Of a stretch of 64,000 nucleotides of DNA, positions 16,199-24,928 are shown piece after piece. The number at the start of each line of letters is the position of its first letter. The stretch's first letter is position 1. Under the pieces are notes generated by a model. The model was not told the origin of the DNA and made no database searches. It saw only the letters and a list, made by a program, of their open reading frames with translations. The position numbers and the translations under genes were made by a program. The stretch is from NCBI GenBank assembly GCA_964343835.1, contig CAYFKR010000017.1, positions 1 to 64,000 on the forward strand, given 5' to 3'. This DNA comes from CALEMW01 sp964343835. GTDB lineage: Bacteria > Krumholzibacteriota > Krumholzibacteriia > LZORAL124-64-63.

Positions 16199-17122
16199 AT
16201 GATCCGTCGCGCCATCGCCTTCGTGCTGACCGCCGCCGCCCTCCTGGCGGCCTTCGCCCCCGCCGCCCCCCTGGAGCCGGGCCGCACCCGCGCCATGAGC
16301 TTCAACATCCGCTACGGTACCGCCGCAGACGGCGAGAACGCCTGGGAGCACCGTCGCTTCCTGGTGCGCCTCACCATCCGCGACCAGTCCCCCGACCTGA
16401 TCGGCCTGCAGGAGGCCCTCGCCTTCCAGGTGGACGAGCTGGACACAGCGTTCCGGGGCTACCGCTCCGTGGGCGCCGGCCGCGACGACGGCGACCGCGC
16501 CGGCGAGATGTGCGCCGTCCTCTACCGCGCCTCGCGCTTCGAACTGCTGGAGCACGGCACTTTCTGGCTCTCGGAGACCCCGGACGAGCCCGGCAGCATG
16601 GGTTGGGACGCCGCCTGCCCCCGCATCGCCACCTGGGTGCGCCTCCACGACCGCTTCTGCCTGCCCGACACCTTCGTGTTCGCCAGCGTCCACATGGACC
16701 ACGTGGGCGAGACGGCCCGCCGCGAGGGCGCGCGGGTGGTGCGCGAGCGCCTGGCCGAGGTGGCGGGCGGCATGCCGTTGATCGTGGCGGGGGATTTCAA
16801 CGCGACCGGCGGCCCCGGCGGGTCGGAGCCCTGGGACGTCCTCTGCGCCGACGGCTCGCTCCGCGACACGTGGCTCGAGGCCGGCGGCGAGTCCGGCCCC
16901 GAAGGCGACGGCACCTTCCACGGCTTCGACGGCGAACCCGACACCGGCCGCATCGACTGGATCCTGGCGTCGCCGGGCTGGGAGGTGGAGGCCGCGTCCA
17001 TCGTGCGCTCGTCGCGCCGCGGCCGCTGGCCCAGCGACCATTACCCCGTGACGGCGGACTTCACCCTGGAGTGGCGGCCGGGGGTGGAGATGCTGGACGG
17101 CATGACGGGCGCCACGCCGTAG
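16199..17122 (+). CDS. Exported endonuclease/exonuclease/phosphatase family hydrolase
   Basis: This 307-residue protein has a signal peptide (MIRRAIAFVLTAAALLAAFAPAAP) and an EEP fold. Visible motifs in order are MSFNIRYG (Asn of the metal site), DLIGLQEAL (metal-binding Glu), FASVHMDHVG, LIVAGDFNATGG (Asp-x-Asn), RIDWILAS (Asp) and the final SDHYPVTADF (catalytic Asp-His). This set matches the secreted Mg-dependent phosphodiesterases often annotated as EEP or sphingomyelinase-like. The true substrate (nucleic acid, phosphoinositide or another phosphodiester) cannot be read from sequence. ATG 16199 follows AGGGGG, and earlier ATGs would place the signal peptide internally. It ends exactly where the convergent CHAT gene ends. 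Confidence 0.88.
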   Translation: MIRRAIAFVLTAAALLAAFAPAAPLEPGRTRAMSFNIRYGTAADGENAWEHRRFLVRLTIRDQSPDLIGLQEALAFQVDELDTAFRGYRSVGAGRDDGDRAGEMCAVLYRASRFELLEHGTFWLSETPDEPGSMGWDAACPRIATWVRLHDRFCLPDTFVFASVHMDHVGETARREGARVVRERLAEVAGGMPLIVAGDFNATGGPGGSEPWDVLCADGSLRDTWLEAGGESGPEGDGTFHGFDGEPDTGRIDWILASPGWEVEAASIVRSSRRGRWPSDHYPVTADFTLEWRPGVEMLDGMTGATP

Positions 17123-19588
17123 CTACTTACCCGACCCCGTGAGCACGAACCCCGACCAGTAGGCCGGATGGGCGTACGGCTGCGAGCCGTCGTCGTCGTG
17201 GTACGTGCGCAGCCAGCGGCGGGCCTCGCGGAGGGCCCCGGCGGGATTGGCGTCGCCTTCCAGCAGGGAACGATAGAAGCGGCCCATGAGCAGGCGCGTG
17301 GCCTCATCGTCCACCGTCCACAGGCTGACCACGAGGTTGCGGGCGCCGGCCCGCAGGAAGGCGTGGGCCAGCCCGATGTACCCCTCGCCCCGCGACTCGC
17401 GGCCCAGGGCGGTGCGGCAGCCGCTGAGGGTCACGAGGTCCGCCCGCAGCTTCCAGTCGCGCACGATCTCGCCGGCGGTGAGCAGGCCGTCGTCGCCGTC
17501 GCCGGAGGCCAGGACCAGGGCCGAGCGGTCGGGGTTGTCGGCGTCGGCCAGGGCGTGGGTGGCCAGGTGGATCCAGCGGGTGCGGGCCAGTTCGCCGGCG
17601 TCCACCAGGTCCGTCAGCGCGGTCTCCGACGCCTCGCCGCCCAGCAGGATGGCGGCGTCGGGGAACACGGCGGCCAGCTCGCGGACCTCGTCGCGGGCGC
17701 CGGGCAGGGACACCAGGCGGTGATCGTCGACGGCGGGGTCGCCCACCAGGAGGGCGCGGTCGGCGCCGGTGGCGGGGGGCGACGAGGAGGCGCCGAGGCG
17801 GGCGTGGAGCGAGGCCGACGGGGCGTACGACACGGCGTAGCGGTCGTCCAGCAGCACGCCGTCGCCGTCGCGCAGGGCCTCCACCGGGATGCCGAGCAGC
17901 GATCCGGAGGGCAGCACCACCAGGTGCTCCACATCGATCAGGGCGTCGGCGACGGGGGAGAGCCAGTCGTCGTGGATGCGGCGGGCGGCGTCGTCGATGC
18001 GGCCCGTGTCCAGGACGCGGAAGGGCCAGGATCCGGCCCGGTCCAGGGCGGCGCGGAACTCGTCGGCGTCGCGCCGCGCCCGCTCCACGGCGCCCTCGGG
18101 GATGCGGGCCCAGCGCACCGGGCCGTCGCGCTTCACGACGTAGACCCAGGCCGCCGGCGTGGTGCGGAGTTCCACGTCGAGCCAGCCCACCAGGGCGGAG
18201 CCGGCGTCGAGGGAAACCTGGACCTCTTCCAGGGGGAGGGGCAGGGCGGAGCCGTCGGGATCGCCGGTGGCGGCGGCGTGGAGCAGGTCGGCGAGGGTAC
18301 GGCCCAGGTCACGCTCGGCGGCCACCCAGGCCTCGTCCTCGCGGCCCAGCAGCAGCAGGGCGGCGGACAGGGCGCCGTAGGGCGACACCGCGAAGTCCGT
18401 GCGTTCGTATCCCGATCCCACGTTCAGGCGCGCCCGCTCGTGGACGGAGCAGGCCTGCGACAGCAGGTCGGCGGCGGCCTCCAGGTCGCCGCCCATCCAG
18501 AGGGCCAGGCCCCGGTCGGCGAGGATCTCGGCCACGTGAGGGTGGTCGTCGCCCAGGGCGGTGCGGTAGGTGCGCTCGGCCACGGCCAGCATGCTGTCGG
18601 CGCGGGCCACCCGGCCCAGTTCGCGCAGGGCGGTGCCCAGGGAGTGCAGGGCGCCGGCGGCGTACTGGCTGTCGGGGCCGAAGGCCGCGTGCATGAGGTC
18701 CACGGCCTCGTGGAGGGTGCGCACGGCCTCGGCCGGCCGGCCCGACTCGAGGCGCACGTTCCCCAGGTTGTGCATGGTCAGGGCCAGCTCCGGGGCGCCG
18801 GGCTCGAGGCGTTCGCGCTGGTGGGCCAGGACCTCCTCGAACAGCGCCTCCGACTCGTCATGGTCGCCCTTGACGCTCAGGAAGATGGCCAGGTTGTGCA
18901 GGCTGGACACGATGTCCATGTGGTCGTCGGGCAGCAGTCGCCGACGCATGGCCAGGGCCTCGCGATAGAGGGGCTCGGCGGCGGCGTAGTCGCCGCGCAG
19001 GCGCTCGACGGTGGCCATGTTGTGCAGCGAGCGCGCGATCATGGGATGGTCCGCGGGCAGGATGCGCCGCAGCATGGCCAGGGCCTCGCGGGTGCGCGCC
19101 GCGGCCTCGCCGTAGCGTCCCTGCTGCAGGTCGAGCACGCCGAGGCGGCGCAGGCTCTCGGACACGAGCTCGTGATCCGCGGCGAGGTGGCGACGGCGCA
19201 GGTCGAGCTGACGGCTCGCCAGATCGGCGGCGCCGGTGAAATCGCCCTGGCCGTAGAGGGCCAGCAATTCGGGGGTCAGGGATTCGGCCTCGGCAAGGTC
19301 GCTCCGCACGGCGGGATCGGCGGCGATGAGCCAGTCCAGGTGCTCGACGGTGCGCTCGGCGTCCACCAGGCGCCAGGGAGCGGCGTCGGTTTCCGCACGC
19401 AGGGCGGCCCGCCAGCGCAGGGCGGCGGCGAGGGCTCCGTCCAGATCACCCTCGGCGCGGCGCGTTTCGACGACGGTGCGGAGGTCTTCCGGGGAAGGGT
19501 CGTCGGCGGCGATGGCGGGAACGACGGCGATGACGACGATCGCGAACGCGACGAACGAGGTTCGCACCGACCGGGAGTGGACGGGCAT
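17123..19588 (-). CDS. Exported TPR-CHAT protease (locus A)
   Basis: This 821-residue protein has a signal peptide (hydrophobic residues 10-25), about eight TPR-like repeats of Kinesin-light-chain type (HPMIARSLHNMATVERLRGDYAAAEPLYREAL), and a C-terminal CHAT caspase-like domain (about residues 520-820). The catalytic pair is visible: His 678 in HLATHALAD and Cys 724 in VTLSGCRTALG, followed by LAHAFLRAGARNLVVSLWTVDD. CHAT proteases cut specific protein partners recognised by their repeats. It is last in an apparent operon after an ECF sigma and an anti-sigma-like protein, 21 bp after the latter, so it may act on that pathway. ATG 19588 is preceded by GAGGAG. Periplasmic location is inferred from the signal. 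Confidence 0.9.
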   Translation of the reverse strand: MPVHSRSVRTSFVAFAIVVIAVVPAIAADDPSPEDLRTVVETRRAEGDLDGALAAALRWRAALRAETDAAPWRLVDAERTVEHLDWLIAADPAVRSDLAEAESLTPELLALYGQGDFTGAADLASRQLDLRRRHLAADHELVSESLRRLGVLDLQQGRYGEAAARTREALAMLRRILPADHPMIARSLHNMATVERLRGDYAAAEPLYREALAMRRRLLPDDHMDIVSSLHNLAIFLSVKGDHDESEALFEEVLAHQRERLEPGAPELALTMHNLGNVRLESGRPAEAVRTLHEAVDLMHAAFGPDSQYAAGALHSLGTALRELGRVARADSMLAVAERTYRTALGDDHPHVAEILADRGLALWMGGDLEAAADLLSQACSVHERARLNVGSGYERTDFAVSPYGALSAALLLLGREDEAWVAAERDLGRTLADLLHAAATGDPDGSALPLPLEEVQVSLDAGSALVGWLDVELRTTPAAWVYVVKRDGPVRWARIPEGAVERARRDADEFRAALDRAGSWPFRVLDTGRIDDAARRIHDDWLSPVADALIDVEHLVVLPSGSLLGIPVEALRDGDGVLLDDRYAVSYAPSASLHARLGASSSPPATGADRALLVGDPAVDDHRLVSLPGARDEVRELAAVFPDAAILLGGEASETALTDLVDAGELARTRWIHLATHALADADNPDRSALVLASGDGDDGLLTAGEIVRDWKLRADLVTLSGCRTALGRESRGEGYIGLAHAFLRAGARNLVVSLWTVDDEATRLLMGRFYRSLLEGDANPAGALREARRWLRTYHDDDGSQPYAHPAYWSGFVLTGSGK

Positions 19589-19609
19589 CACGGCTCCTCG
19601 AGGAGATGT

Positions 19610-20374
19610 CTACCGGTTGGAAGCCCTGCTCTCCAGGGCCTTGCGCGCCCGCTCGGCGACGTCGCCCGTCTCCAGCGCGAGGTCCGTCAGCAGCGAATCG
19701 GCGCGGCTCCGTTCCCCCATCCTGTCGTAGATCACGCACAGGGTCCAGCGCGCTTCCACGCCCCAGGGGTCGGGCAGCGTGCGGGCCGGCAGGGACTCCA
19801 GGACGGAGCGGGCGTTGCGGAGGCGGTCGCCGTGGGCCAGGGCGCTGCCCAGGTAGACGTCGCGGACGGGGGTCAGGTCCGGGTCGGGGGCGGCGTCCTC
19901 AAGGAGTTCGACGGCGCGGCGGTAGTCGCCGACGGCGTAGGCGTCGATGCCGTCGGCGAGGATGCGGTCCGGGGTGGAGACGGCGTCGCGCTGGCGGAGC
20001 TCGACGTCGGCGGTGGGCAGCACGCCCAGGTCCAGGTCGGAGGCGTCGAAGCCGGGGCCGATCAGGGCGAAGGCCAGCACGGCGGCGGCGGCCAGGGGCG
20101 CCAGGGCGGTCCAGCGCAGGCGGTCGCGCACCGGGAGCGCGACGATGCGCGTGGGGGATGCGGCGCGGCTCTCGAGTCCGAGGCCTGCGGCGACTTCGCT
20201 GCGGGCGGTCTCGAGGCTGCGGACGGCGTCGCGGAAGAGGGACTCGCAGTCCCCGCAGCGACGGAGGTGGTCCAGCACCGGGGCGCGTTCCTTCTCCGGC
20301 AGAAGGCCCTCGGCCAGGTCGATCAGGGCGTCAGGTTCGGGGTGACGCCCGCTCACGTTCACGTGGTCACTCAT
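19610..20374 (-). CDS. Zinc-binding anti-sigma-like membrane protein with TPR region
   Basis: This 254-residue protein has an N-terminal anti-sigma zinc-binding segment (HPEPDALIDLAEGLLPEKERAPVLDHLRRCGDC; His, then His-x3-Cys-x2-Cys). A single membrane helix lies at about residues 90-106 (ALAPLAAAAVLAFALIG). A periplasmic C-terminal part contains TPR-like helices (ILADGIDAYAVGDYRRAVELLEDA). The layout is that of an anti-sigma factor holding an ECF sigma at the membrane. Its ATG overlaps the stop of the sigma gene by 8 bp (ATGAGTGA), showing translational coupling and a stoichiometric partnership. The downstream CHAT protease could cleave its exported domain, which is an inference. Confidence 0.83.
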   Translation of the reverse strand: MSDHVNVSGRHPEPDALIDLAEGLLPEKERAPVLDHLRRCGDCESLFRDAVRSLETARSEVAAGLGLESRAASPTRIVALPVRDRLRWTALAPLAAAAVLAFALIGPGFDASDLDLGVLPTADVELRQRDAVSTPDRILADGIDAYAVGDYRRAVELLEDAAPDPDLTPVRDVYLGSALAHGDRLRNARSVLESLPARTLPDPWGVEARWTLCVIYDRMGERSRADSLLTDLALETGDVAERARKALESRASNR

Positions 20375-21113
20375 TGCTCGCCTTCTCGCGTCCGGACCCC
20401 AGGAGGGATCGGAATCGCGTCCACAGTTCGGTAAACGTCCCCTGCGGCATGTGGTGCGGGTCGTGCCCCTTGCCGTCCATGCAGTCGCGGACGGCGGTGC
20501 GGGCCCGCTGCAGGATCACGTCGACGTTGCCGGGCGACTTGCGCACCTCGGGATGGTCGGCGATCTCCTTCGACGGCATCTCCAGCATGACCCTCATGAA
20601 CCAGACGGGGCGCGCGGCGGCGTTGAGCTGCCCCACGCAGTCGGCCAGGTCGTCGGCGAACCGGGCCCGTTCGATCCCCAGTCCGGCCGGCTCGAGGTGC
20701 GCCGCCACGGGAGCCGATGCTCTCAACGACGGCGCATCCCAGCCGGGTCCTTCTGGATCCGCCTCCGGATGAACGAGTCGGCCTTCCCGCCGCAACGTGT
20801 CCACGAGCGCGTTGTGGGCGGTCGTGGAGAGGAAGGACGCCAGCTCCCCGGGGGCGTGTCCGGAGATGTCCCAACGTCCTGATACGATCCTGCGGAGCAA
20901 ATCCAACGCTTTTTCCGACGCCAAATCCTCGAGAACGTCCTGGGAAACGGAACCGTAACGGGCGCAATGGCTTCGGGCGCGAATGAAAAGGGATGTCCGC
21001 AGCAGGGGCCACGCTTCGCCGAACACGCGGTCGCGCTCGGCGCCCTCGGGGGCGTCGGCCAGGGCGGTCAGCAGGTCGTGGAGCCTGCGGGTCCAGTGCG
21101 GTCGGTCGCTCAT
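20367..21113 (-). CDS. ECF-type RNA polymerase sigma factor (locus A)
   Basis: This 248-residue protein has a sigma-70 region 2-like segment (about residues 30-110: DVLEDLASEKALDLLRRIV ... ELASFLSTTAHNALVDTLRREGR) and a region 4-like helix-turn-helix (about 165-215: PSKEIADHPEVRKSPGNVDVILQRARTAVRDCM). The linker is longer than in compact ECF factors, and region 4 departs from consensus, so it belongs to an outlying ECF group. It is coupled to the anti-sigma-like gene downstream. It starts 57 bp after the GH38 gene on the same strand, so read-through from the glycan operon is possible. ATG 21113 has AGGAGG nine bases upstream. Confidence 0.8.
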   Translation of the reverse strand: MSDRPHWTRRLHDLLTALADAPEGAERDRVFGEAWPLLRTSLFIRARSHCARYGSVSQDVLEDLASEKALDLLRRIVSGRWDISGHAPGELASFLSTTAHNALVDTLRREGRLVHPEADPEGPGWDAPSLRASAPVAAHLEPAGLGIERARFADDLADCVGQLNAAARPVWFMRVMLEMPSKEIADHPEVRKSPGNVDVILQRARTAVRDCMDGKGHDPHHMPQGTFTELWTRFRSLLGSGREKASNE

Positions 21114-21137
21114 GCGGTTCGTTCCCTCCTGCCGATC

Positions 21138-21167
21138 ACCATAACCCGGAGCGGGCGGGTGCGGCAA
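21138..21167 (-). promoter_or_regulatory. Possible sigma-70 promoter for ECF locus A
   Basis: On the minus strand TTGCCG (21167-21162) and TATGGT (21143-21138) are 18 bp apart, 24 bp before the sigma start codon. Four of six bases match each consensus hexamer. It is the only promoter-like pair in the 56-bp gap after the mannosidase gene. The locus could be transcribed from it or by read-through. Confidence 0.35.
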
Positions 21168-21169
21168 GC

Positions 21170-23944
21170 TCACGCGCCGAAGTCGATCTCCAGGGTGACG
21201 ATCTCGTGGGGTGTGAATGTCACGGGCAACCGTCCGTCGACGGTGACCAGGGGAGCGCCGCGCTCCTCGAGCAGGCTCGCGCGCCAGGCTCCCGACACCG
21301 TCCGCCCGAACATGAAGGTCGCGTCCGCCGGTTCGGGGTGCAGGTTCACCGCGCGCACCACCAGGGTGTCGCGCTCCTCGTGGCGCTTGATCGCCGTGAC
21401 GGCCACGGCGTCGGCATCGCACGCCAGCAGCGAGTCGCCGGGGCGGTGCAGGTCCTCCACGCCCTGGAGGGTCAGCGGCGGCGTGCGCCAGGCGCGGCTC
21501 TCGTGGATCACGCCGGCAGTGCGCCAGTCTCCGGTGTACGGCATGACGGCGTAGTCGAACACGTGCTCGCCGAGGCACTGGGCGTCGGGGGTGGCGAGGG
21601 TGGGGCCGGCGTTGGCGTTCTTGCGGGAAGGGAAGTCGTCGCGGGAGAGCCAGCCCACGCTGCGCAGGAGGGTGAGCAGCATCGTCGCGCCGCCGCCGTC
21701 GTTCACGGCGCCCTCGATCTCGGGCAGGCCGAGGTTGAGCAGGGCGAGGCCGGCGCCGTCGTGCTCCACGCAGCTGAAGTCCTGCTGGGGCCAGGTGGCG
21801 GGCTGGGGCTGGGCCCAGTCGTCGCCGCCGGTGCGGACCAGGGGGCGCTCGTGGACCAGGAACTGGCCGTCGCTCACCAGGGTGCGGGTGCGGTGGACCG
21901 TGGGGAACTCGGCGCGGAGGCGGTGGTCGCAGGCGCGGTTGTCGAAGGTGGTGCGCACGTCCACGCGGGGGCTGTCGTGGTGCAGGGTCAGGCGCACGGT
22001 GAAGGGACAGTCCACGGTCTCCACGTCGCGACGGGTGCGGTCGGGGACGATGCGGGCGGGCAGGCGCACCGAGCAGTCCACCTCGATGCTCGCCTGCAGG
22101 CCGCTGTTGTGGAGGGTGCGCACGCGGCCGGGCTCCACGCGGGGGTGGATGTCGCCGGGGATGTCGCAGGCGCAGAAGTCGTATTCGTCGCCGATGTCGG
22201 CCTCGTCCGCCAGGCGGTTGAGTTCGGCGTAGCGGCGGCCGGTGCGCTTGTCCTCCAGGTCGAAGGCGCCGTCGGGGTGGAGGGTGACCCGGACGAGGTC
22301 GTTCTCCAGGTTGCCGTCGCCGGCGCGGACGGAGCCGGCGGGCGGCGGCGTGGCGGTGCCGGGGCCCGTCTCGCGCAGGCGGAACACGGCGTGGCCGCAG
22401 GCGGGCAGGTCGGCCTCGAACTGGATGGTCCAGTAGCAGTCGTACTGGGCGTCGCCGCGGCCGTCCTTGAGGATGCGGGGGCCGTAGTCGCGGCGGTAGT
22501 CGTCGAACAGGGCGTGCTGGTCGGCGGCGTGGAGCTCCACCCGGTAGTCGATGCCCCAGAACCGCTCCACGTACTGCTTCTCCAGCACGGTGAACGGGAC
22601 CTCGGCGCCCTGCTCGTCGAAGAGGCGCAGGCCGTCGGGGTCGGCCACGAAGGGCTGCAGCACCATCATGCGGGTGACGACCTCGCGGCGCGGGCGCGGC
22701 AGGGGGTTGGCCAGGCAGAGGGTCGTCTCGCGGTCGTGCTCCTCGCGGCGGGCGAAGTTGGGGGTGAGGTTCTCGAGCGTGTTGATGAGCAGGCGCTTAC
22801 CGGTACGGCGCACGCCCGCGAACCGGGTGTGCATGTCGCGGTGCACGCCGTCCACGCTGCAGCCGCAGATGGAGTCGTGGGGGTGGTTCTTCAGCAGCAG
22901 CTTCCAGGCCTCGCGCAGCTCGCCGGTGGGGTAGGCCAGGCCGTGCATGAAGCGGCCGTAAGCGGCCAGGGGTTCGGCCTGCAGCGACAGCAGGTCCTGG
23001 CAGCGGGCGTTCTCCTGCTTCAGGGGCATGCGGGCGGACCACACGCCCGAGAGGATGAAGTGGTCGCGGCCGCCCAGGAGTTCGCCGCGGTGGACGGGGA
23101 GGTCGTCGCGGTCGGCCGACGCGGCCTCCACGAACGCCGGCAGGTCGGTGTGGACGAACTCCGTGTCGGGAAAGGCTGTGCGCAGGGCTTCCAGCACGCG
23201 GGCGAAGTCCTGCTGGGGCGGGAAGTGGTCGCAGCCGTTGTTGATCAGGGCTGGTTCCGCGCCTGGTCTTCCGGACATCTTTTCGAACAGTTCGGTCAAT
23301 TGTTCTACGGCGCGGTCCAGGTCCACGTCGCGGCGGGTGTGGGCGTGCCAGATCTCCTGGAAGCCCAGGCCGCCGGCGTTGCAGTAGCCGGAGCACTGGT
23401 TCACCGCGAGGACCTCGCTGCCGTCGGGGGCGGTCCAGCGGAAGCGCCAGCCCAGGTCGGCGGCCTCGTCGCCCAGGCCGCGGGTGAACACGAAGGAGTC
23501 GAGGCCGGCACGGTGGAGAATCTGGGGCATCTGGGCCAGGTGGCCGAAGGAATCGGGCATGTAGCCGGAGGCGTGAGCTCGGCCGAGGCGGGCGGCGGTG
23601 GCGGTGCCGATGAGCAGGTTGCGGGCGGTGGCCTCGCCGCTGACCAGGAACTCGTCGGGAAGGATGTACCAGGGGCCGGCGGAGAGGCGGCCCTCCGAGA
23701 TGAGCCTGCGCAGGCGGTCTTCGCGGTCGGGGCGGACCTCGAGGTAGTCCTCGAGCAGGACGGACTGGCCGTCGAGGAGGAAGTGGACGAAGGCGCCGGC
23801 TTCCTTGGGATCGCTGTCCAGCGCGTCCAGCACCCGGTCCACCACGCGGATCATGTTGACCCGGAATTCCTCGTAGGTCAGGTACCACTCCCGGTCCCAG
23901 TGGGTGTGGGACACGATGTACGCCTTGCGCGGGCTCCAGCTCAT
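21170..23944 (-). CDS. GH38 alpha-mannosidase
   Basis: This 924-residue retaining, zinc-dependent alpha-mannosidase of family GH38 carries the N-terminal catalytic barrel signature SHTHWDREWYLTYEEF (metal ligands His 13 and Asp 17) and PDSFGHLAQMPQIL with Asp 131 as predicted nucleophile. The middle and C-terminal parts match the GH38 three-helix and beta-sandwich domains. Length fits bacterial and lysosomal-type members. There is no signal peptide, so a cytoplasmic enzyme acting on imported oligomannose is likely. It is third in the order PNGase F, GH130, GH38, with a 15-bp gap from GH130. GGAGGAAGCC precedes the ATG. In this setting it would trim alpha-linked mannose from N-glycans; linkage preference is unknown. 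Confidence 0.93.
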   Translation of the reverse strand: MSWSPRKAYIVSHTHWDREWYLTYEEFRVNMIRVVDRVLDALDSDPKEAGAFVHFLLDGQSVLLEDYLEVRPDREDRLRRLISEGRLSAGPWYILPDEFLVSGEATARNLLIGTATAARLGRAHASGYMPDSFGHLAQMPQILHRAGLDSFVFTRGLGDEAADLGWRFRWTAPDGSEVLAVNQCSGYCNAGGLGFQEIWHAHTRRDVDLDRAVEQLTELFEKMSGRPGAEPALINNGCDHFPPQQDFARVLEALRTAFPDTEFVHTDLPAFVEAASADRDDLPVHRGELLGGRDHFILSGVWSARMPLKQENARCQDLLSLQAEPLAAYGRFMHGLAYPTGELREAWKLLLKNHPHDSICGCSVDGVHRDMHTRFAGVRRTGKRLLINTLENLTPNFARREEHDRETTLCLANPLPRPRREVVTRMMVLQPFVADPDGLRLFDEQGAEVPFTVLEKQYVERFWGIDYRVELHAADQHALFDDYRRDYGPRILKDGRGDAQYDCYWTIQFEADLPACGHAVFRLRETGPGTATPPPAGSVRAGDGNLENDLVRVTLHPDGAFDLEDKRTGRRYAELNRLADEADIGDEYDFCACDIPGDIHPRVEPGRVRTLHNSGLQASIEVDCSVRLPARIVPDRTRRDVETVDCPFTVRLTLHHDSPRVDVRTTFDNRACDHRLRAEFPTVHRTRTLVSDGQFLVHERPLVRTGGDDWAQPQPATWPQQDFSCVEHDGAGLALLNLGLPEIEGAVNDGGGATMLLTLLRSVGWLSRDDFPSRKNANAGPTLATPDAQCLGEHVFDYAVMPYTGDWRTAGVIHESRAWRTPPLTLQGVEDLHRPGDSLLACDADAVAVTAIKRHEERDTLVVRAVNLHPEPADATFMFGRTVSGAWRASLLEERGAPLVTVDGRLPVTFTPHEIVTLEIDFGA

Positions 23945-23959
23945 GGCTTCCTCCGGATG

Positions 23960-24928
23960 TCAGTCGTCGTGGCAGGCCCGGACGAGGTCGCCGATGGTGG
24001 CGCTCGCGAGGCCCACGCAGGTGTCGGCCGCGCCGTAGTAGACGCGGACCAGGGCGTCGTCGGGGGCGAAAGCGTCGTCGTCGCGGTGGTCGACGATGGC
24101 TCCCGACGGGAAGACCACGTTGGGCACCTGGCCCGTGAGCTCCCACGTCTCGCGGGGCTCCAGGATGTTGCGGCGCGTGCGGGCGAGCACCCGCGACGGG
24201 TCGTTGAGGTCCAGCAGCGCCGCACCCGCCTGGTAGATGTTGGCGGCGGCGAAGTGGGTGGCCACGCCGTGGTAGATGAGCAGCCAGCCGGCGTAGGTCT
24301 TGATGGGGGGCGGACCGGCGCCCACGAGCTCGTCCCAGGCGTGGGGGCGGCCGTCGAAGACGGGGGCGACGGGGCGCCAGGTGATCAGGTCGTCGGACTC
24401 GGCGAGGGTCACCACGGAGCCGGAGGGCGGCGCGCCCTCACGGGTCACGGCGTTGGGGCGTTCGAGGCGGAGCCAGCGGCCGCCGAAGCGTTCGGGGAAG
24501 AGCACGCCGTTGCGGGAGTCGTCGGCGGAGACGCCGATCACGTCCAGGTCGCAGCGCTCGTCGCAGCGGGCGGTGACCAGACGGCAGCCGTCGTCCACGT
24601 CGGCGGCGAGGGTGCACAGCAGTTCGCCGTCCACGCGGGTCAGGCGGGGGTCGTAGAGGTGGTGGAGGGTGCCGTCGATGCGGTCGAGGCCGCGGACCCG
24701 TACCAGCCTGTCCTCGGGCTCGAACGCGAGGCCGTCGTCGCTCCAGGCGCGCATCAGGCCGGTCTCGCGGCCGCGGCTCTGGATGCGGAGCATGAGCAGG
24801 ATGCGGCCGTCCACGCGGGCGGCGCCGGGGTTGAAGACCGACGTGGGGTCGGTGAAGGCGGGGGGCACGTCCGGCAGGTCGGTGCGCGTGAGGATGGGGC
24901 CGTCGCCGTGGCGGCGCAGGCCGGTCAT
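23960..24928 (-). CDS. GH130 beta-mannoside phosphorylase-like enzyme
   Basis: This 322-residue five-bladed beta-propeller enzyme resembles GH130: an N-terminal DPTSVFNPGAARVDGRILLMLRIQSR, the blade motif HHLYDPRLTRVDG carrying the predicted catalytic Asp, and ETWELTGQVPNVVFPSG near the C-terminus. GH130 enzymes phosphorolyse beta-mannosides. Members that work on N-glycans convert Man-beta-1,4-GlcNAc and phosphate to mannose-1-phosphate and GlcNAc. The location between a PNGase F-like amidase and an alpha-mannosidase supports that role, although GH130 hydrolases also exist. Without a signal peptide it should be cytoplasmic. Its ATG overlaps the upstream stop (ATGA), showing coupled translation. 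Confidence 0.9.
   Translation of the reverse strand: MTGLRRHGDGPILTRTDLPDVPPAFTDPTSVFNPGAARVDGRILLMLRIQSRGRETGLMRAWSDDGLAFEPEDRLVRVRGLDRIDGTLHHLYDPRLTRVDGELLCTLAADVDDGCRLVTARCDERCDLDVIGVSADDSRNGVLFPERFGGRWLRLERPNAVTREGAPPSGSVVTLAESDDLITWRPVAPVFDGRPHAWDELVGAGPPPIKTYAGWLLIYHGVATHFAAANIYQAGAALLDLNDPSRVLARTRRNILEPRETWELTGQVPNVVFPSGAIVDHRDDDAFAPDDALVRVYYGAADTCVGLASATIGDLVRACHDD

Noticed and set aside
17168..20434. Plus-strand frame of over 1000 codons opposite the CHAT and anti-sigma genes
   Set aside because: Shadow frame: repetitive Gly/Ala/Val/His composition and no domain, while the minus strand encodes clear families.
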